From: Streptomyces sp. TRM68416
GTDB taxonomy: Bacteria > Actinomycetota > Actinomycetes > Streptomycetales > Streptomycetaceae
Assembly: GCF_014596915.1 (NCBI RefSeq)
Contig: NZ_JACVWU010000032.1
Location: forward strand, 35,886 to 99,885
DNA: 64,000 nt
Direction of reading: 5' to 3'
How positions within the stretch are numbered: position 1 is the first letter of the stretch; every line of letters starts with the position of its first letter. The translations under genes and the position numbers were made by a program. The notes below the pieces were generated by a model that saw nothing but the letters and a program-made list of their open reading frames with translations, had not been told where the DNA came from and did no database searches. Positions 1-9,566 of the stretch are shown here, one piece after another.

Positions 1-220
1 GCGGCGCCGCGTAGGGCAGTCCGAGGTACCGGTCGGCCCGGTCCGCGGTGACCCCGCGGACCTGTCCGCTGTCCGTCCGGACCACGGGAGCCGCACGGCT
101 GGAAACTGAGTCACCGGCGGAGGCCGCCGTGGTGGCGGAGGCTCCCAGGGCCAGGGCGGGAACGAGTACGACCGCCGTCAGGGCGGCCAGGCGATGGTGC
201 AGGGCACGTCTGAGCAACAC
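1..220 (-). CDS. Secreted type B carboxylesterase, N-terminal part (runs off left edge)
   Basis: Partial gene read leftwards; about 73 residues are visible and the 3' end lies outside the window. It starts at a GTG (218-220) with a GGAGG Shine-Dalgarno about 6-8 nt upstream. The first 35 residues form a Sec-type signal peptide (Arg-rich start, Leu/Ala/Val-rich core, small residues at the likely cleavage site). The mature start carries the carboxylesterase signature of a Gly-Gln-Val-Arg-Gly strand followed by LGLPYAAP, the usual N-terminal fingerprint of PF00135 esterases. The catalytic GESAG region is not in the window, so activity cannot be judged. It likely hydrolyses carboxylic esters outside the cell, in line with the other secreted esterases nearby. 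Confidence 0.8.
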   Translation of the reverse strand, partial: MLLRRALHHRLAALTAVVLVPALALGASATTAASAGDSVSSRAAPVVRTDSGQVRGVTADRADRYLGLPYAAP

Positions 221-279
221 GAACCTCCAGTGAATGGGTTGCGCTGAGGGCCGGGGGAGGGAGGGGAGGAGCCGTCGCG

Positions 280-336
280 ATTGCGGGCGGGTCTGTCGTG
301 TGCGAACGTAACCGCCCGCAATATTGTCAGCAATAT
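280..336. promoter_or_regulatory. Two inverted repeats upstream of the carboxylesterase
   Basis: A perfect dyad ATTGCGGGCGG (280-290) / CCGCCCGCAAT (312-322), with a 21-nt spacer, abuts a second dyad ATATTG (321-326) / CAATAT (331-336). Both sit 60-115 bp upstream of the esterase start, where an operator or promoter would lie. The AT-rich second dyad contrasts with the GC-rich surroundings. Operator function is inferred from position and symmetry only; no regulator gene is visible beside it. Confidence 0.4.
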
Positions 337-999
337 GCGAGACACGACTTTCTTCGTTTCTTGAAGTCGCTCCCACTGCCGTCGGTCAGGGCGTGACCTG
401 CACAGACAGATGCCTTTCAGGAACTGAAAACCATCGGTGATACCGAGGTAAGCGTCACTTGAAGTGTTGACCACGGGTGCTCCCGCATGCACACTCGGTC
501 CTTATCCGCCCGACGCCCGAGCCGATCTGGCCCGGTGTCAGTTCGGCTCACGTCAGGGGGCGTCGGGTGGTGCGCCGGCGACACTGGCTACCACGGCGGC
601 TGCCAAGAGCGGAGTCCGAGGCGGTCTCGGAGTTTCGGGGATCACGGCGCGGGTGAGGGGCCCGACGGGACGACGATGGGTGGTCCACCGGTTCAGCGGC
701 GCAGCTCCGGTCGCTGCCGGTGTCCGGTCAAGTCGCGTGTCCTGTCCGGAGATACGGCGCGCGGATCGCCCAGGCCGGGGCCGAGGCCCTCGCGGTCCAC
801 GCCGCGGCGAGGTCCCGGCCGTCCGTCTGCCGACCGTGTTCACTGGCGTCGCCCCGGACGTCCTGCGCCGCGACGCGATCACGCCTGGTTCCCCGTCAAG
901 GAGAAGAATCCGTTCGTTCAAGGGATTCAGCCGGGCTTTCCCGCGACCGCATCCCAGCCTCCCGGAAGGTGCGGCGGCCATGTCGCCAGCGCAGGGACG
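337..999. other. Gene-poor stretch
   Basis: About 660 bp with no product I can recognise. Several overlapping open frames exist on both strands, but they have the Arg/Pro/Ser-rich composition of out-of-frame high-GC sequence and show no family motif. The right end adjoins the remnant of a ceramidase-like gene, so part of this stretch may be its eroded 3' flank. Confidence 0.5.
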
Positions 1000-1574
1000 T
1001 GTGAGCATCGTCCCGGCCTTGGCGGCCACCTGCTCGGCGGTGCCCTTGGAGAGGAAGCCGTCCATGGCCTCGAAGGTGATGTGCTCGTAGTTCCAGGCGT
1101 CGGCCATGTTCTTCGCGCCGCCGTCGATGTTCGAGATGACGCTCGCGTGCGGGAACGGCGCGGCCTTCCTGAGGGCGTCGGCCGTGGAGGTGGACAGTTC
1201 CGACATCGCGCCGGTGAACGTGCCCTGGCCGATGCGCAGGACCCGGACCGGTAGGTCGATGGTGCCGTCCGGCCTCCACGTGTAGCTCGTTGAAGGGCCG
1301 GTCGGGTGTCCTTCGGCGGCCTTGTCCGCGGTCACCGAGCCAGGCGTCCGTCCGGGACCACTCCCGGTCCTTGTCGATGGTGTAACGCACCGCCGGGAAC
1401 CGATCATCCGTGGCGCCGCCCAGGAAGAAGCCGGTCACGACCTCGTACAGACCCTCGACGTGCGCCACGGTCGAGCCCGCCAGGTCGGAGGTGATCGGCA
1501 GTGACCCGTCCGCCATCACCGGCTCCATCATCACCGCGGACTGCACGTCGTAGTTGGCGATGATCGCGGGGACG
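1000..1574 (-). pseudogene. C-terminal remnant of a ceramidase-like protein
   Basis: Two minus-strand frames together reproduce the last third of the intact protein encoded at 10451-11854. Shared landmarks include NYxVQSxVM, DLAGxxVAH, RYTIDKDxxWS, VLRIGxGxFxG, the Phe-Pro-His segment and DGGAKxMAD. About 55 residues present in the intact copy are missing in the middle (around 1290-1335), the frame changes there, and the final residues are frameshifted again. The fragment has no start of its own and is joined directly to a carboxylesterase fragment at about 1575. It is a dead copy, probably from duplication followed by deletion. Confidence 0.8.
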
Positions 1575-2191
1575 ACACATGGCCGAGCACCGAGGCCGCG
1601 CCCGTCGACTGACCGGCGATCGTCACGTTGTCCGGATCGCCGCCGAAGGCCGCGATGTTGCGCCGCACCCACTTCAGCGCCGCGAGCTGGTCCAGGAGGC
1701 CGTAGTTGCCGCTGGATCCGTGGCCCGACTTCTCGGTCGGCTCCGGGGTGGACAGGAACCCGTACGACGCGGTCCGGTAGTTCAAGGTCACTACGACGAG
1801 ACCCTTGCGGGCCGGCCCTGGCCCGTCGAACGGTGCGTTCGACCCGGAGCCCCCGATGAAGCGGCCGCCGTAGATCCACACGAACACCGGCCGGCGATCC
1901 CGCGACGACTCCGCGGCGGTCCAGACATTGAGGTTCAGGCAGTTCTCGCTCATGGTGGGGCCGACCCGGCTGCCTTGGGGGCAGCCGGCTCCGAACGTGT
2001 CGGCCGCGCGGACCCCGGACCACTCTTCCGTCGGCTGCGGCGGGCGCCAGCGGTTCGCATTGGCGGTGGAGGCCGCGTACGGGATGCCCTTGTGCACGGT
2101 GAACCGTCCAGGACCGCCGCCGTTCCGGTCACGAGCCCCGACTCCGTTCACGCCGCCGAGGGGGCGGCCGAGGCATGTCTGTCGGACTCAC
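1575..2191 (-). pseudogene. N-terminal half of a type B carboxylesterase, truncated
   Basis: The translation shows HKGIPYAA near the start, the ENCLNLNVW segment, a WIYGG oxyanion-hole region, LNYR, a DQLAALKWV helix and the GQSTGA nucleophile elbow (Ser replaces the usual Glu-Ser-Ala context). All are typical of PF00135. A plausible original start is a GTG at 2189-2191 preceded by GAGGAG, but the frame shifts within the first 20 codons. Homology stops just after the nucleophile elbow at about 1575, where sequence from a ceramidase-like gene begins. The Glu and His of the triad are therefore missing and the gene cannot make a working esterase. No signal peptide is seen, unlike the esterase at the left edge. 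Confidence 0.8.
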
Positions 2192-2355
2192 ATGCTCTCC
2201 TCACGAGCGTCGGCGGCGCCCCGGGACGGAGATGCGCGAGCGCCGCACGGGACACGCGAGCCTTATCGCCTGATCACGGATGCTTTCCTACCGGGCATTG
2301 AGTTCGTCCCCTGGTGTTGTCGACGATGACGGGACGTCTGGAAGGAGCGAGTCCA

Positions 2356-3486
2356 TTGAGATCGACATCGCAGGGAAAAGGCACGAAGAAGCGCACCACA
2401 GCGGTCGTTCTGGCCGGCCTGCTCGTCGCGCTGTCGCTGGGTGCGGCGGCTCCCCAGAGCGCCGGTCCCGCCGGCCGGGACAAGCCCGTTGCCCGCGCGG
2501 CGGACGACACGACGGGCACTGTCCTGCGCGTCAAGGTCCACGGGAAATCCCTCGAAGGAAACCTCGAAGGGGACTCACCGGACCGCGACGTCTCCGTCTA
2601 CCTGCCTCCCGGGTACAAGTCGCATCCGCATCGGCGCTACCCGGTGATGTACATGCTGCACGGGTTCACGAACACGGACCTGAGCTACTTCGGTGACGAT
2701 CCCATCGCGGACCTCGACGCCATCGCCGACCGGACCATCGGCAACGGCACCGCACGGGACATGATCATCGTCACTCCGAACGCGATGACCGTCTACGGCG
2801 GCAGCAACTACTCCAGCGGGGCGACCACCGGCGACTGGGAGACCTTCGTCTCGCAGGAGCTGGTGTCCTATGTCGACCGGCGTTTCCGAACCGTCCCGAA
2901 GGCGAAGGCGCGCGGTCTCGCGGGCCACTCCATGGGCGGCTACGGCGCGATGCGGATCGGGATGAAGCACCCCGGGGTGTTCTCGTCGCTCTACATCATG
3001 AGCTCGTGCTGCATCGACGCCAAGAGCAACATCCCGTCGACCCCGGCGGCCATGGCGGCGTTCGAAGCCTTCCAGGAACGCCCCGACGACTACACCGAGG
3101 TCCCGCAGAACATCCGCACCGCGGTCGCCGCGGCAGCGGCATGGGCGCCCAACCCCGACAAGCCGCCGCTGTACTACGACTCCCCGGTCAGGAACGGTGA
3201 GCTGCAGGAGCCAGTGATCGCACGGATGACGACCAACCGGCCGCTGGCCATGGTCGACCAGTACGTCAACAACCTGCGCAAGCAGCACATCGCGTTCGAC
3301 GTCGGTGACCAGGACACCAACATCCGCGCCAACCTCACCGAGTTCGACCGCATCCTGACCTCGTACGACGTGCCACACAGCTTCGAGGTCTATCCCGGCA
3401 ACCACGTCAGCGGGATCCCCGACAGGCTGGAGCACAACGTCCTTCCCTTCTTTGCGAAGCACCTGGCCAAAGCGTCCGGACGATGA
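2356..3486 (+). CDS. Secreted esterase of the antigen-85 / esterase-D type
   Basis: An alpha/beta-hydrolase exported by a Sec-type signal peptide. In-frame starts exist at 2314 (GTG) and 2326 (ATG). A TTG at 2356 has a much better Shine-Dalgarno (GAAGGAG, 2341-2347, 8 nt spacing) and puts a Lys/Arg-rich n-region directly before the hydrophobic core, so I prefer it (376 aa). Family features are VYLPPGY, a YPVMYMLHG oxyanion-hole strand, the GHSMGG nucleophile elbow and a late NHVSG histidine. Substrates in this superfamily are acyl or feruloyl esters and trehalose mycolates; the actual substrate here is unknown. It stands alone on the plus strand between degraded genes. Confidence 0.85.
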   Translation: MRSTSQGKGTKKRTTAVVLAGLLVALSLGAAAPQSAGPAGRDKPVARAADDTTGTVLRVKVHGKSLEGNLEGDSPDRDVSVYLPPGYKSHPHRRYPVMYMLHGFTNTDLSYFGDDPIADLDAIADRTIGNGTARDMIIVTPNAMTVYGGSNYSSGATTGDWETFVSQELVSYVDRRFRTVPKAKARGLAGHSMGGYGAMRIGMKHPGVFSSLYIMSSCCIDAKSNIPSTPAAMAAFEAFQERPDDYTEVPQNIRTAVAAAAAWAPNPDKPPLYYDSPVRNGELQEPVIARMTTNRPLAMVDQYVNNLRKQHIAFDVGDQDTNIRANLTEFDRILTSYDVPHSFEVYPGNHVSGIPDRLEHNVLPFFAKHLAKASGR

Positions 3487-3589
3487 GGGAACGCTCTTGA
3501 CCGAGTCGGAAGGATCCGACGAAGTCACCGGATCCGGGCGCGCCATGTACGTCGGCCCCGCCGTGGACGTGCCTGTGGCGATGCCGACC

Positions 3590-3787
3590 AGAACTCCTGC
3601 CGCGTTCAGGCGAGTCGACCTGCAAGCGGGCTCACCGTGTCGCGTCAACCTGTACGTCGACGAGCGCCGACTCTCCTACTGGCCCACCGGCGAACAGCGG
3701 TGGGTGCTGCCCGCCGGCCGTCGCACCGTCTGGGTCGGTGCCTCGTTCCGCGACATCCGGCTCACCGGATCCGCCGGACTCGGCTGA
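3590..3787 (+). pseudogene. C-terminal FnIII-like tail of a GH3 beta-glucosidase (remnant)
   Basis: About 65 codons ending at TGA 3785-3787 read like the last domain of family 3 glycoside hydrolases: FRRVDLQAG, a Leu-x-Tyr-Trp segment, a Trp-x-Leu-Pro-Ala-Gly turn and the closing VGASFRDIRL strand. The catalytic (alpha/beta)8 and alpha/beta sandwich domains are absent and no start or Shine-Dalgarno precedes the piece. It is best read as the surviving 3' tip of a deleted beta-glucosidase gene. The assignment rests on pattern memory of this domain, so moderate certainty only. Confidence 0.6.
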
Positions 3788-4091
3788 GACCGGGCGGCCC
3801 GGAGCGCGCCCGGCTCACTTCCTGTGCTGGAAGAGCCACCGGCGGACGCGGCCCTTGGCCGTCAACTCCTTCACGGCCGCGGTCGAGGCGGCCCACGTAC
3901 GCCATCTGCATCTGAGGCGGCGGAGCGTTCTGCCCGGTGTGGGACCTGCTGCGTTGCAGGTTCTCGGTTCCCGTGCACGTGCCGGGGCACAGGCTCCTGT
4001 TCCTGCGGTTCCGCATCCGTTCGATCATTATCAGGTTCCTCAAAGGCGAGCCTCAGCGAATACCAAGAGGAGTGTCGACAAAATTGCCCAC
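3788..4091. other. Intergenic stretch before a lipoprotein esterase
   Basis: About 300 bp without a recognisable gene. It should contain the promoter of the esterase starting at 4092. A purine-rich AGAGGAG at 4066-4072 lies 19 nt before that ATG, rather far for a normal ribosome-binding site. Confidence 0.4.
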
Positions 4092-5117
4092 ATGAAGAAC
4101 CCCACTCTCCCTCGCCGTAGCTTCCTCGCCGCCACGCTCGGGGCGGTCGCCCTCGGCGGTCTCACCGCCTGCGGAAGCTCGACGGACAAGTCGGCCAGTT
4201 CCACCGCGAGCACGTCCGGCTCCGCCGCAGCGGCGGCCGCCACCGCCAAGCGGAGCGCCGACGCGTCACCCCCGAGTCTGGAGAGCCTCCAGAGCGACGT
4301 GAAGAGCAAGTTCAAGCAGTTCACCTACAACGACTCGGAGACCGGCAAGTCGCTGCCTTACAACCTGTTCATCCCCGAGGACTACGACTCCTCCAAGAAG
4401 TACCCGATGGTGCTCTACATCGCCGACTCCAGTCTCGTCGGCAAGGACGTCACGGCGCCGCTGGACCAGTACGGCGCGCTGATCTGGGCCAGCGAGGGTG
4501 ACCAGGCCCTGCACAAGAGCTTCGTCCTGGTGCCCGAGTTCCCCGAGGTGATCCTCGACGACCACAGCGGCTACACCACCACCGACTACGTCGAGATGAC
4601 CAAGCGCCTGGTCGACACGGTGGCCAAGAAGTACCGCGTGAACGCCAAGCAGATCTACGGCACCGGTCAGTCGATGGGCGGTATGACGGTGATGTACCTG
4701 GCAGCCAAGTACCCCACGCTGTTCGCGGCCGAGCTGTTCGTCTCCTGCCAGTGGGACATCAGCGTGCTGGACAACCTGGCCAAGGAGACGTTCTGTTACT
4801 ACGCCGCCGCGGGTGACGAGCGCGCCTCGGGCGGTCAGACCGACGTCGAGGCGATGCTCAAGAGCGCCGGGAAGAAGTACCAGACCACGACCGACCTGGA
4901 TGCGACCGCCGCCGCGTCGGAGCAGAACTCCACCGTGCAGAAGATGCTGGCCAAGGGCTCCGACTACAACTTCGTCACCTTCAAGAAGGGGACCGTCCTC
5001 GAGGTGTCCGACGCGGATTCCTCCGACCCCATGGCGAGCAGTGAGCACATGGCGTCCTTCGAGCCCGCGTACAAGATCGCCGCGTCGCGCGACTGGCTGT
5101 TCGAGCAGAAGGCCTGA
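4092..5117 (+). CDS. Lipoprotein alpha/beta-hydrolase (PHB-depolymerase/esterase-like)
   Basis: A 341-residue exported esterase. The N-terminus has a twin-arginine motif (RRSFLAA) and a lipobox (LTAC, Cys about residue 26), so it is probably folded before export and anchored to the membrane outer face. A Ser/Thr/Ala-rich linker precedes the hydrolase domain, which shows LPYNLFIPEDYD, the GQSMGG nucleophile elbow and a C-terminal ARG/ASP-rich segment ending in DWLF. It matches the catalytic domain of the protein at 8151-9566 along its length, including the FKKGTV stretch and the final W-LF/IFxQ motif, so the two are paralogues. It lacks the Ig-like N-terminal domain of that paralogue. Likely role: extracellular ester hydrolysis, substrate unknown. 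Confidence 0.85.
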   Translation: MKNPTLPRRSFLAATLGAVALGGLTACGSSTDKSASSTASTSGSAAAAAATAKRSADASPPSLESLQSDVKSKFKQFTYNDSETGKSLPYNLFIPEDYDSSKKYPMVLYIADSSLVGKDVTAPLDQYGALIWASEGDQALHKSFVLVPEFPEVILDDHSGYTTTDYVEMTKRLVDTVAKKYRVNAKQIYGTGQSMGGMTVMYLAAKYPTLFAAELFVSCQWDISVLDNLAKETFCYYAAAGDERASGGQTDVEAMLKSAGKKYQTTTDLDATAAASEQNSTVQKMLAKGSDYNFVTFKKGTVLEVSDADSSDPMASSEHMASFEPAYKIAASRDWLFEQKA

Positions 5118-5465
5118 CCCGACGTCAGCCTCCGTCTCCGCCGGGCCATCCCGCACAGCGGTGGCCCGGCATTGGCCCGTCGAGGGGACCAGGCATCGGC
5201 AGGGATGACGGTTTCCAGAAGGTGTTGCTGGGTGGAGGGTGTTGTTCAGGGGCGGCAGGGCTGTCACTCGGGGAGCGGACCGTGAACAGCGGAACGGGAT
5301 TCCCAGCCTGATCGCACAGGACTCACAGCAGCTGCTCATCGTGGTCGAGGATCACACTTCTGACCGCTCACCCGGCTCGACGGCGGTCACCATTCAGCCG
5401 ACGAAGGGGCCGTGTGGCGTCACCAGCCTGCCCTGCTCGCGCGGCAAGCAGAACAGCCCACGGAG
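5118..5465. other. Intergenic stretch
   Basis: About 350 bp between the lipoprotein esterase and an IS110 remnant. No gene or clear terminator hairpin was recognised. Confidence 0.4.
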
Positions 5466-5780
5466 GATGTGACCCTCGGGGACGACACCCACCGGGACGT
5501 GCATGTCGCAGCAGGGATCGCTGTGCTCAGCGCGCTCCTGTCCTACCGGGAGTTTCCGACAACCGCGGCCGGATGCCGTCAACTCCTCGTATACGCCCGC
5601 TCCTTCGGCATCCTGCACCGTGCGGGAGTGGAGTGCACCGGATCGTCGGATCTCACCTACAGCGCGGTGGCCAAGCATTCGAGATCCGGCTCCACCGATG
5701 TCTCCGCCTCTGCTGAGAAAGGTGCGAACAGGCAAGGTGAACCGGATCGGCTTCGCTCTCGCCGCTCGGTCATCGGCCTT
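5466..5780 (+). pseudogene. IS110-family transposase N-terminal remnant
   Basis: The translation contains a DTHRDVHVAA segment followed by REFPTTAAGCRQLL, a YARSFG block and RAGVECTGS. This is the order found at the N-terminus of IS110-family DEDD transposases, where the first Asp is catalytic. After the TGS motif the frame shifts, and only a faint VNR-x-DR-like trace follows near 5735-5760. The rest of the transposase is missing and the MFS remnant follows on the opposite strand. This is debris of an old insertion, not an active element; no terminal repeats were found. Confidence 0.65.
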
Positions 5781-7257
5781 CGCCGAGCTCCGCGTTGACG
5801 GCTTTGGACCCAGGCCGGGCGGTGACGGCGCCCCGGGTCGCGGTCACGGCGGCCGCGCAGAGTGCGATCGCGGCGGCGACGACGAACGCGGTGGTGTAGC
5901 CCGATTCCTCCGGCGGCCGTCCGGGCGCGGTCGCCGATGATGCCACGATCACGGCGGCGAGTTCGGAACCGAGAGCGCCGCCGACGGTACGCAGGATGGT
6001 GTTGATGCCGGTGACCACGCCCGTCTTCTCCTGGGCGACGGCGCCGACGACCAGGCCGCCGAGCGAGGCCAAGGCAAGGCCGTAGGCCAGCCCCAGGAGA
6101 GCACACCAGAGGAGCACCTCCGCGATGTGGTCGTGGAGCAGGCCGAGCCCGCCCAACGCGATCGCCGCGAGGACCGCGCCCCCTGAAGGCGGCCCTCGCG
6201 CCCAGGGCGGGCGAAACCCGCACCGCAAGCGGGGCCGCGAGAAGCATGCACACGGCCATCGGCGCCATCAAGAGCCCGGTTTGGGCAGGGGAGTAGCCGA
6301 AACCGTAGCCGAGTGCGGTGGGCGTCTGGACGAACAACGGCAGGAGTGTGACTGCGGCGAACATCCCCACGCCCACGACGAGGGTGGCGATGTTCGCGGT
6401 GAGCAGGCGCGGCCGATCAGCAGTCGTAGGTCGATCAGCGGTGCCGCGACGCGCCGCTCGACGAACCCGAATGCGGCGGTCTGTGCGACCGCGGTGACGA
6501 ACAATGCGCTGATCCCCGGCGAGGACCAGCCCCACGCGGGGCCCTGGCTGATGGCGAGCAGGAGGGCGACCAGCGCGCCTGTGAGCAGGGCTGCACCCGC
6601 GAGGGCGACGCGCCTTGCGGGAGCAGCGGATGCGGACGGCGTCGGCACACGGTCCATCCCGGCCAGGGCCAGCAGGGCCGGCGTGGCGACGAGCCAGAAG
6701 AGCGCTGCGGGACCGGCGACGTCGACGAGGGGACCGGCGACGACCGTGCCGAGCGCCCCGCCGACGCCGAACATCGCGCTGAGCGCCGCGACGACACCTC
6801 CCAGCCGCTCGGCGGGAACACTCTGGCGAGCCAACCCGAAGGCGCAAGGGAAGACGCCGCCGGACAGCCCCTGGAGCACTCGGCCTGTCACGGTGCCGCT
6901 GTACGAGCCCAGCTGGGTGCTCAACGCGGCCACCACCGAGCCCGCCGGCAGCACAAGACCGGTGACGATGACACGGCGATGGCCGAACAGGTCACCGAGC
7001 CGCCCCGCCACTGGCGTGGCCACCGCGGAGGCGCGCATGAAGGCGGTCAGGAGCCAGGTCGCACCCGTCGCGGCGACGTCGAGTTCGCGGGCGAACACCG
7101 TCAGCGCGGCGAGCACGATCGTCTGCGCGAGCGCCACACCGAAGGCCGCGAGCAGCAACGCCGGCGCCCCACCGCCGACGGGCAGCCGCGAGCGACCCCG
7201 TCGGAGCCTGCGCAGGACAAATACTGCGGCGGCAGTCAGACCGGCCAGAATCCACAT
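5770..7257 (-). pseudogene. MFS drug-efflux-type transporter, frameshifted
   Basis: Three successive minus-strand frames make up one transporter of about 495 codons. It begins at ATG 7255-7257 with a GAGGAGGGG ribosome-binding site. The first part has GRLGDLFGHRR (the MFS A-motif loop) and several hydrophobic helices. The frame changes near 6400 into TLLPLFVQ and GYSPAQTGLL helices, and again near 6200 into AYGLALASLGGL, GINTILRTVGGALG (typical of the DHA2/EmrB branch) and the last helix. At least two frameshifts make it non-functional unless they are sequencing errors. Its location, among other decayed genes, favours a real pseudogene. Confidence 0.8.
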
Positions 7258-8150
7258 CAGTACCCCTCCTCGGTGCCAGGCGCCGCCGCGGCGAGTTGCC
7301 GACGGGCCCGCCCCAGGGAGGCGGCCGGGTCGTTCGTGGCCGTGGTCGGGCAGCCCCACGGCTTCGAGTCGGCTCGGGTTGCCTTGCCGTAGGCCTGCTG
7401 CGCCTCGGCCGAGACGGCGAACGCGAGATCGGCGCAACCGGTCGCGCAGGCCCGGGCGCAGAGTCTTGACCAGTTCCAGCACGGCCGTCGGTACGGCGCC
7501 CACGCGACGGGACGCGGCTGCGGGATCCAGGTCCGACACGTCAGGGACGGCCACGGGCCATGGCGTGAGAGGGGCGTCGGCGGTTCGGCTCGTTCCCACC
7601 CCTCCAGGACCTCGCCTGGAGGATGCACGATCAGTTCTCGCCGTACCCGGCTACGCCGCCCATGTGGCGATGCCGTACCGCCACGACCCGCACGCCTTCG
7701 GCCGACTGCGCGACCGCGTCATCTTGGCGTTCAAGCCAGCCGGCTCCCCTGACGACATGGACGAGCAGAGCTGGCGCATCTTCGGGCTGGGCATCGTGCA
7801 GTGGCTCGGGGCCCTGCAGATGGGGCACTACTGGGCCCGGAAGCGCCCCGCTTCGACCTCTTCCTCGACGTCGTGGGCCGGATTCCGGTGAAGACCCGAA
7901 TGTGACGACCTGAATGGTCAAGTGCTCCGGAGGGCGACGCACGAGATGGTGGGGGGAAAGAGGCGGCGGCTCCCGCTCACCCAGCCGTGGCGTCCCTCTC
8001 ACCGCCGCCGCACCGGTGGCAGCTTCGCCCAGAGGCTTCTTCCGCAGGCCCAGGCGGGACGGTCAGCGTGCCCGCCGACGCCCCACCGGCCGCACGACAA
8101 GGGCCTGCGGGCGGGAACCGCGTCGACGGGCCGTTCCTGCTGAGCCGCTG
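7258..8150. other. Unassigned stretch with possible gene debris
   Basis: Nearly 900 bp with no convincing gene. Two pieces look weakly protein-like: a minus-strand frame ending just before the MFS start (7257-7628), and a plus-strand frame around 7640-7890 containing an RIFGLGIVQWLGALQMGHYW segment. Neither has a recognisable family motif or a good ribosome-binding site. They may be remnants of deleted genes or chance open frames in GC-rich DNA. Confidence 0.4.
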
Positions 8151-9566
8151 CTACCTGCTCTGCTGGAAGATCCAGTCGCGGATGCCCTCGATGGTGTACG
8201 CGACGCGCCAGGAGTTGAGGTGGTTGTTGAGGGAGGTCTCCTCCTGGCCCTCCGGCACGACGGTGCCCTTCTTGAAGATGGTGTGGTTGATCGCGGTGCC
8301 CTTGGCGGTCATGGCCTTCACGTCCGCGGCGAGCTCGACCTGGGTGGACTTGCCGTCCCAGGTGGCAGTCGTGATCTTGGCGCCCTCGCCCTCAAGGACC
8401 TTTACGATCTTGTTCTGGCCGGCGTAGGCGCTGGCGTCGCCGTGGGCGGCGACGAACCACAGGTTCTGGTCGGCCAGGGGCTTGACCTTGCTGGAGTCCC
8501 ACTGTCCGTCGACGATGAAGGAGGCGGCGAGCAGATCGGGGTGCTGGAAGTTGATGATGATCGTCATGATCGCGCCCATGGACTGCCCGGTGGCGTACAG
8601 CCGCTTCTCGTCGACCTTGTAGGAACCGGTGATCTTCTCCAGCAGTCGGACGGTGGTGTCCAGCCAGTTCGTGATCGTGTAGCTGCCGTGGTCGTCGACG
8701 ACCGTGGTGTCGTACTGCGGAGCGAGCACGAAGGCGGGACGCTTGGCCTGGTCCTCGGGGCTGGCCCAGCTGACGGCGCCGAGACCCTGGGTGAGGGTGG
8801 TGAGGGGGTCGCTGCTCAGCACGGCGGCGTCGTGCATGAAGAGCACCAGGGGGTAGGACTCATCGCCGTCGCTGTCGTAGCCCTTGGGGAGGTACAGGTT
8901 GTACTTGAGGGTGTTGCCGTTCTCCGGATCCTTGAAGGAGAACTGCTGGAAGTCGTCCACGATCAGGTTGTCGGCCTTGGTCGTCTTGATCTCCGACGAG
9001 CCGGCCGCGTAGGAGGAGCCGTCGACGGTGGCGATGTCCGCCTTCTGTACGACCGTCGCGGAGGCGGTCCTGACCGACTTGGCCTGCTGGCCGCCCCCGC
9101 CGCCACCGGGCGCGCCGCTCGGCGGGCCGCCCATGCCCCCGCCGCTGGGCGCCCCGCTCGGGGCACCGCTGGGTGCGCCCGAGCCGCCGCCCATCTGGCT
9201 CATCGCCGCGGCGGCGCCAGGGTTGATCATGGCGTTGTCGTCATCGGGATCCAGTTCCAGGATCACGTACTTGCCGTCGGTGCCCTTGGAAGCGGTGGCG
9301 GCGGAGGTGTTCGCGTAGATTTTGGTGATCTTCCGGCCGCTGACCGAGAAGTCCGATGTGGACAGTCCGGCGTTCTTGATCTCGGCGTCGTACTCCAGGG
9401 TGACGCTGGTCAGCTTCTGGCCATCGCCGAACACCTGTGTGATCGCCGTCGCGTTCTTCACATGGTTGGAGCCGCTGTTGCCGCTGCCCGAGCTGCAACC
9501 GACGGCGCCCGCCAGCACGGCCACCGCCGTGCCGGCCGAACGCACCAGAAACTTACGACGATCCAT
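8151..9566 (-). CDS. Lipoprotein esterase with Ig-like N-terminal domain
   Basis: A 471-residue exported hydrolase. MDRRKFLVRS is a twin-arginine start and VGCSS near residue 24 is a lipobox. Residues about 40-125 look like the Ig-like domain that precedes some bacterial esterases (TAITQVFGDGQ... FSVSGRKI). A low-complexity Gly/Pro/Ser-Ala linker with repeated SGAP units follows, then the alpha/beta-hydrolase domain with YNLYLPKGYD, LFMHDAA, the GQSMGA elbow and a late Asn-Asn-His-Leu segment that may hold the catalytic His. The domain is paralogous to the enzyme at 4092-5117. It stands alone on the minus strand; its product likely acts at the cell surface on ester substrates. Confidence 0.85.
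   Translation of the reverse strand: MDRRKFLVRSAGTAVAVLAGAVGCSSGSGNSGSNHVKNATAITQVFGDGQKLTSVTLEYDAEIKNAGLSTSDFSVSGRKITKIYANTSAATASKGTDGKYVILELDPDDDNAMINPGAAAAMSQMGGGSGAPSGAPSGAPSGGGMGGPPSGAPGGGGGGQQAKSVRTASATVVQKADIATVDGSSYAAGSSEIKTTKADNLIVDDFQQFSFKDPENGNTLKYNLYLPKGYDSDGDESYPLVLFMHDAAVLSSDPLTTLTQGLGAVSWASPEDQAKRPAFVLAPQYDTTVVDDHGSYTITNWLDTTVRLLEKITGSYKVDEKRLYATGQSMGAIMTIIINFQHPDLLAASFIVDGQWDSSKVKPLADQNLWFVAAHGDASAYAGQNKIVKVLEGEGAKITTATWDGKSTQVELAADVKAMTAKGTAINHTIFKKGTVVPEGQEETSLNNHLNSWRVAYTIEGIRDWIFQQSR

Noticed and set aside
6125..7891. A 588-codon plus-strand open frame opposite the MFS remnant
   Set aside because: Pro/Ser/Arg-rich, no motif; the opposite strand carries recognisable transporter sequence.
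7623..7913. Small plus-strand gene after the MFS region
   Set aside because: No family motif or ribosome-binding site; a different frame of the same stretch looks more protein-like but is also unassignable.
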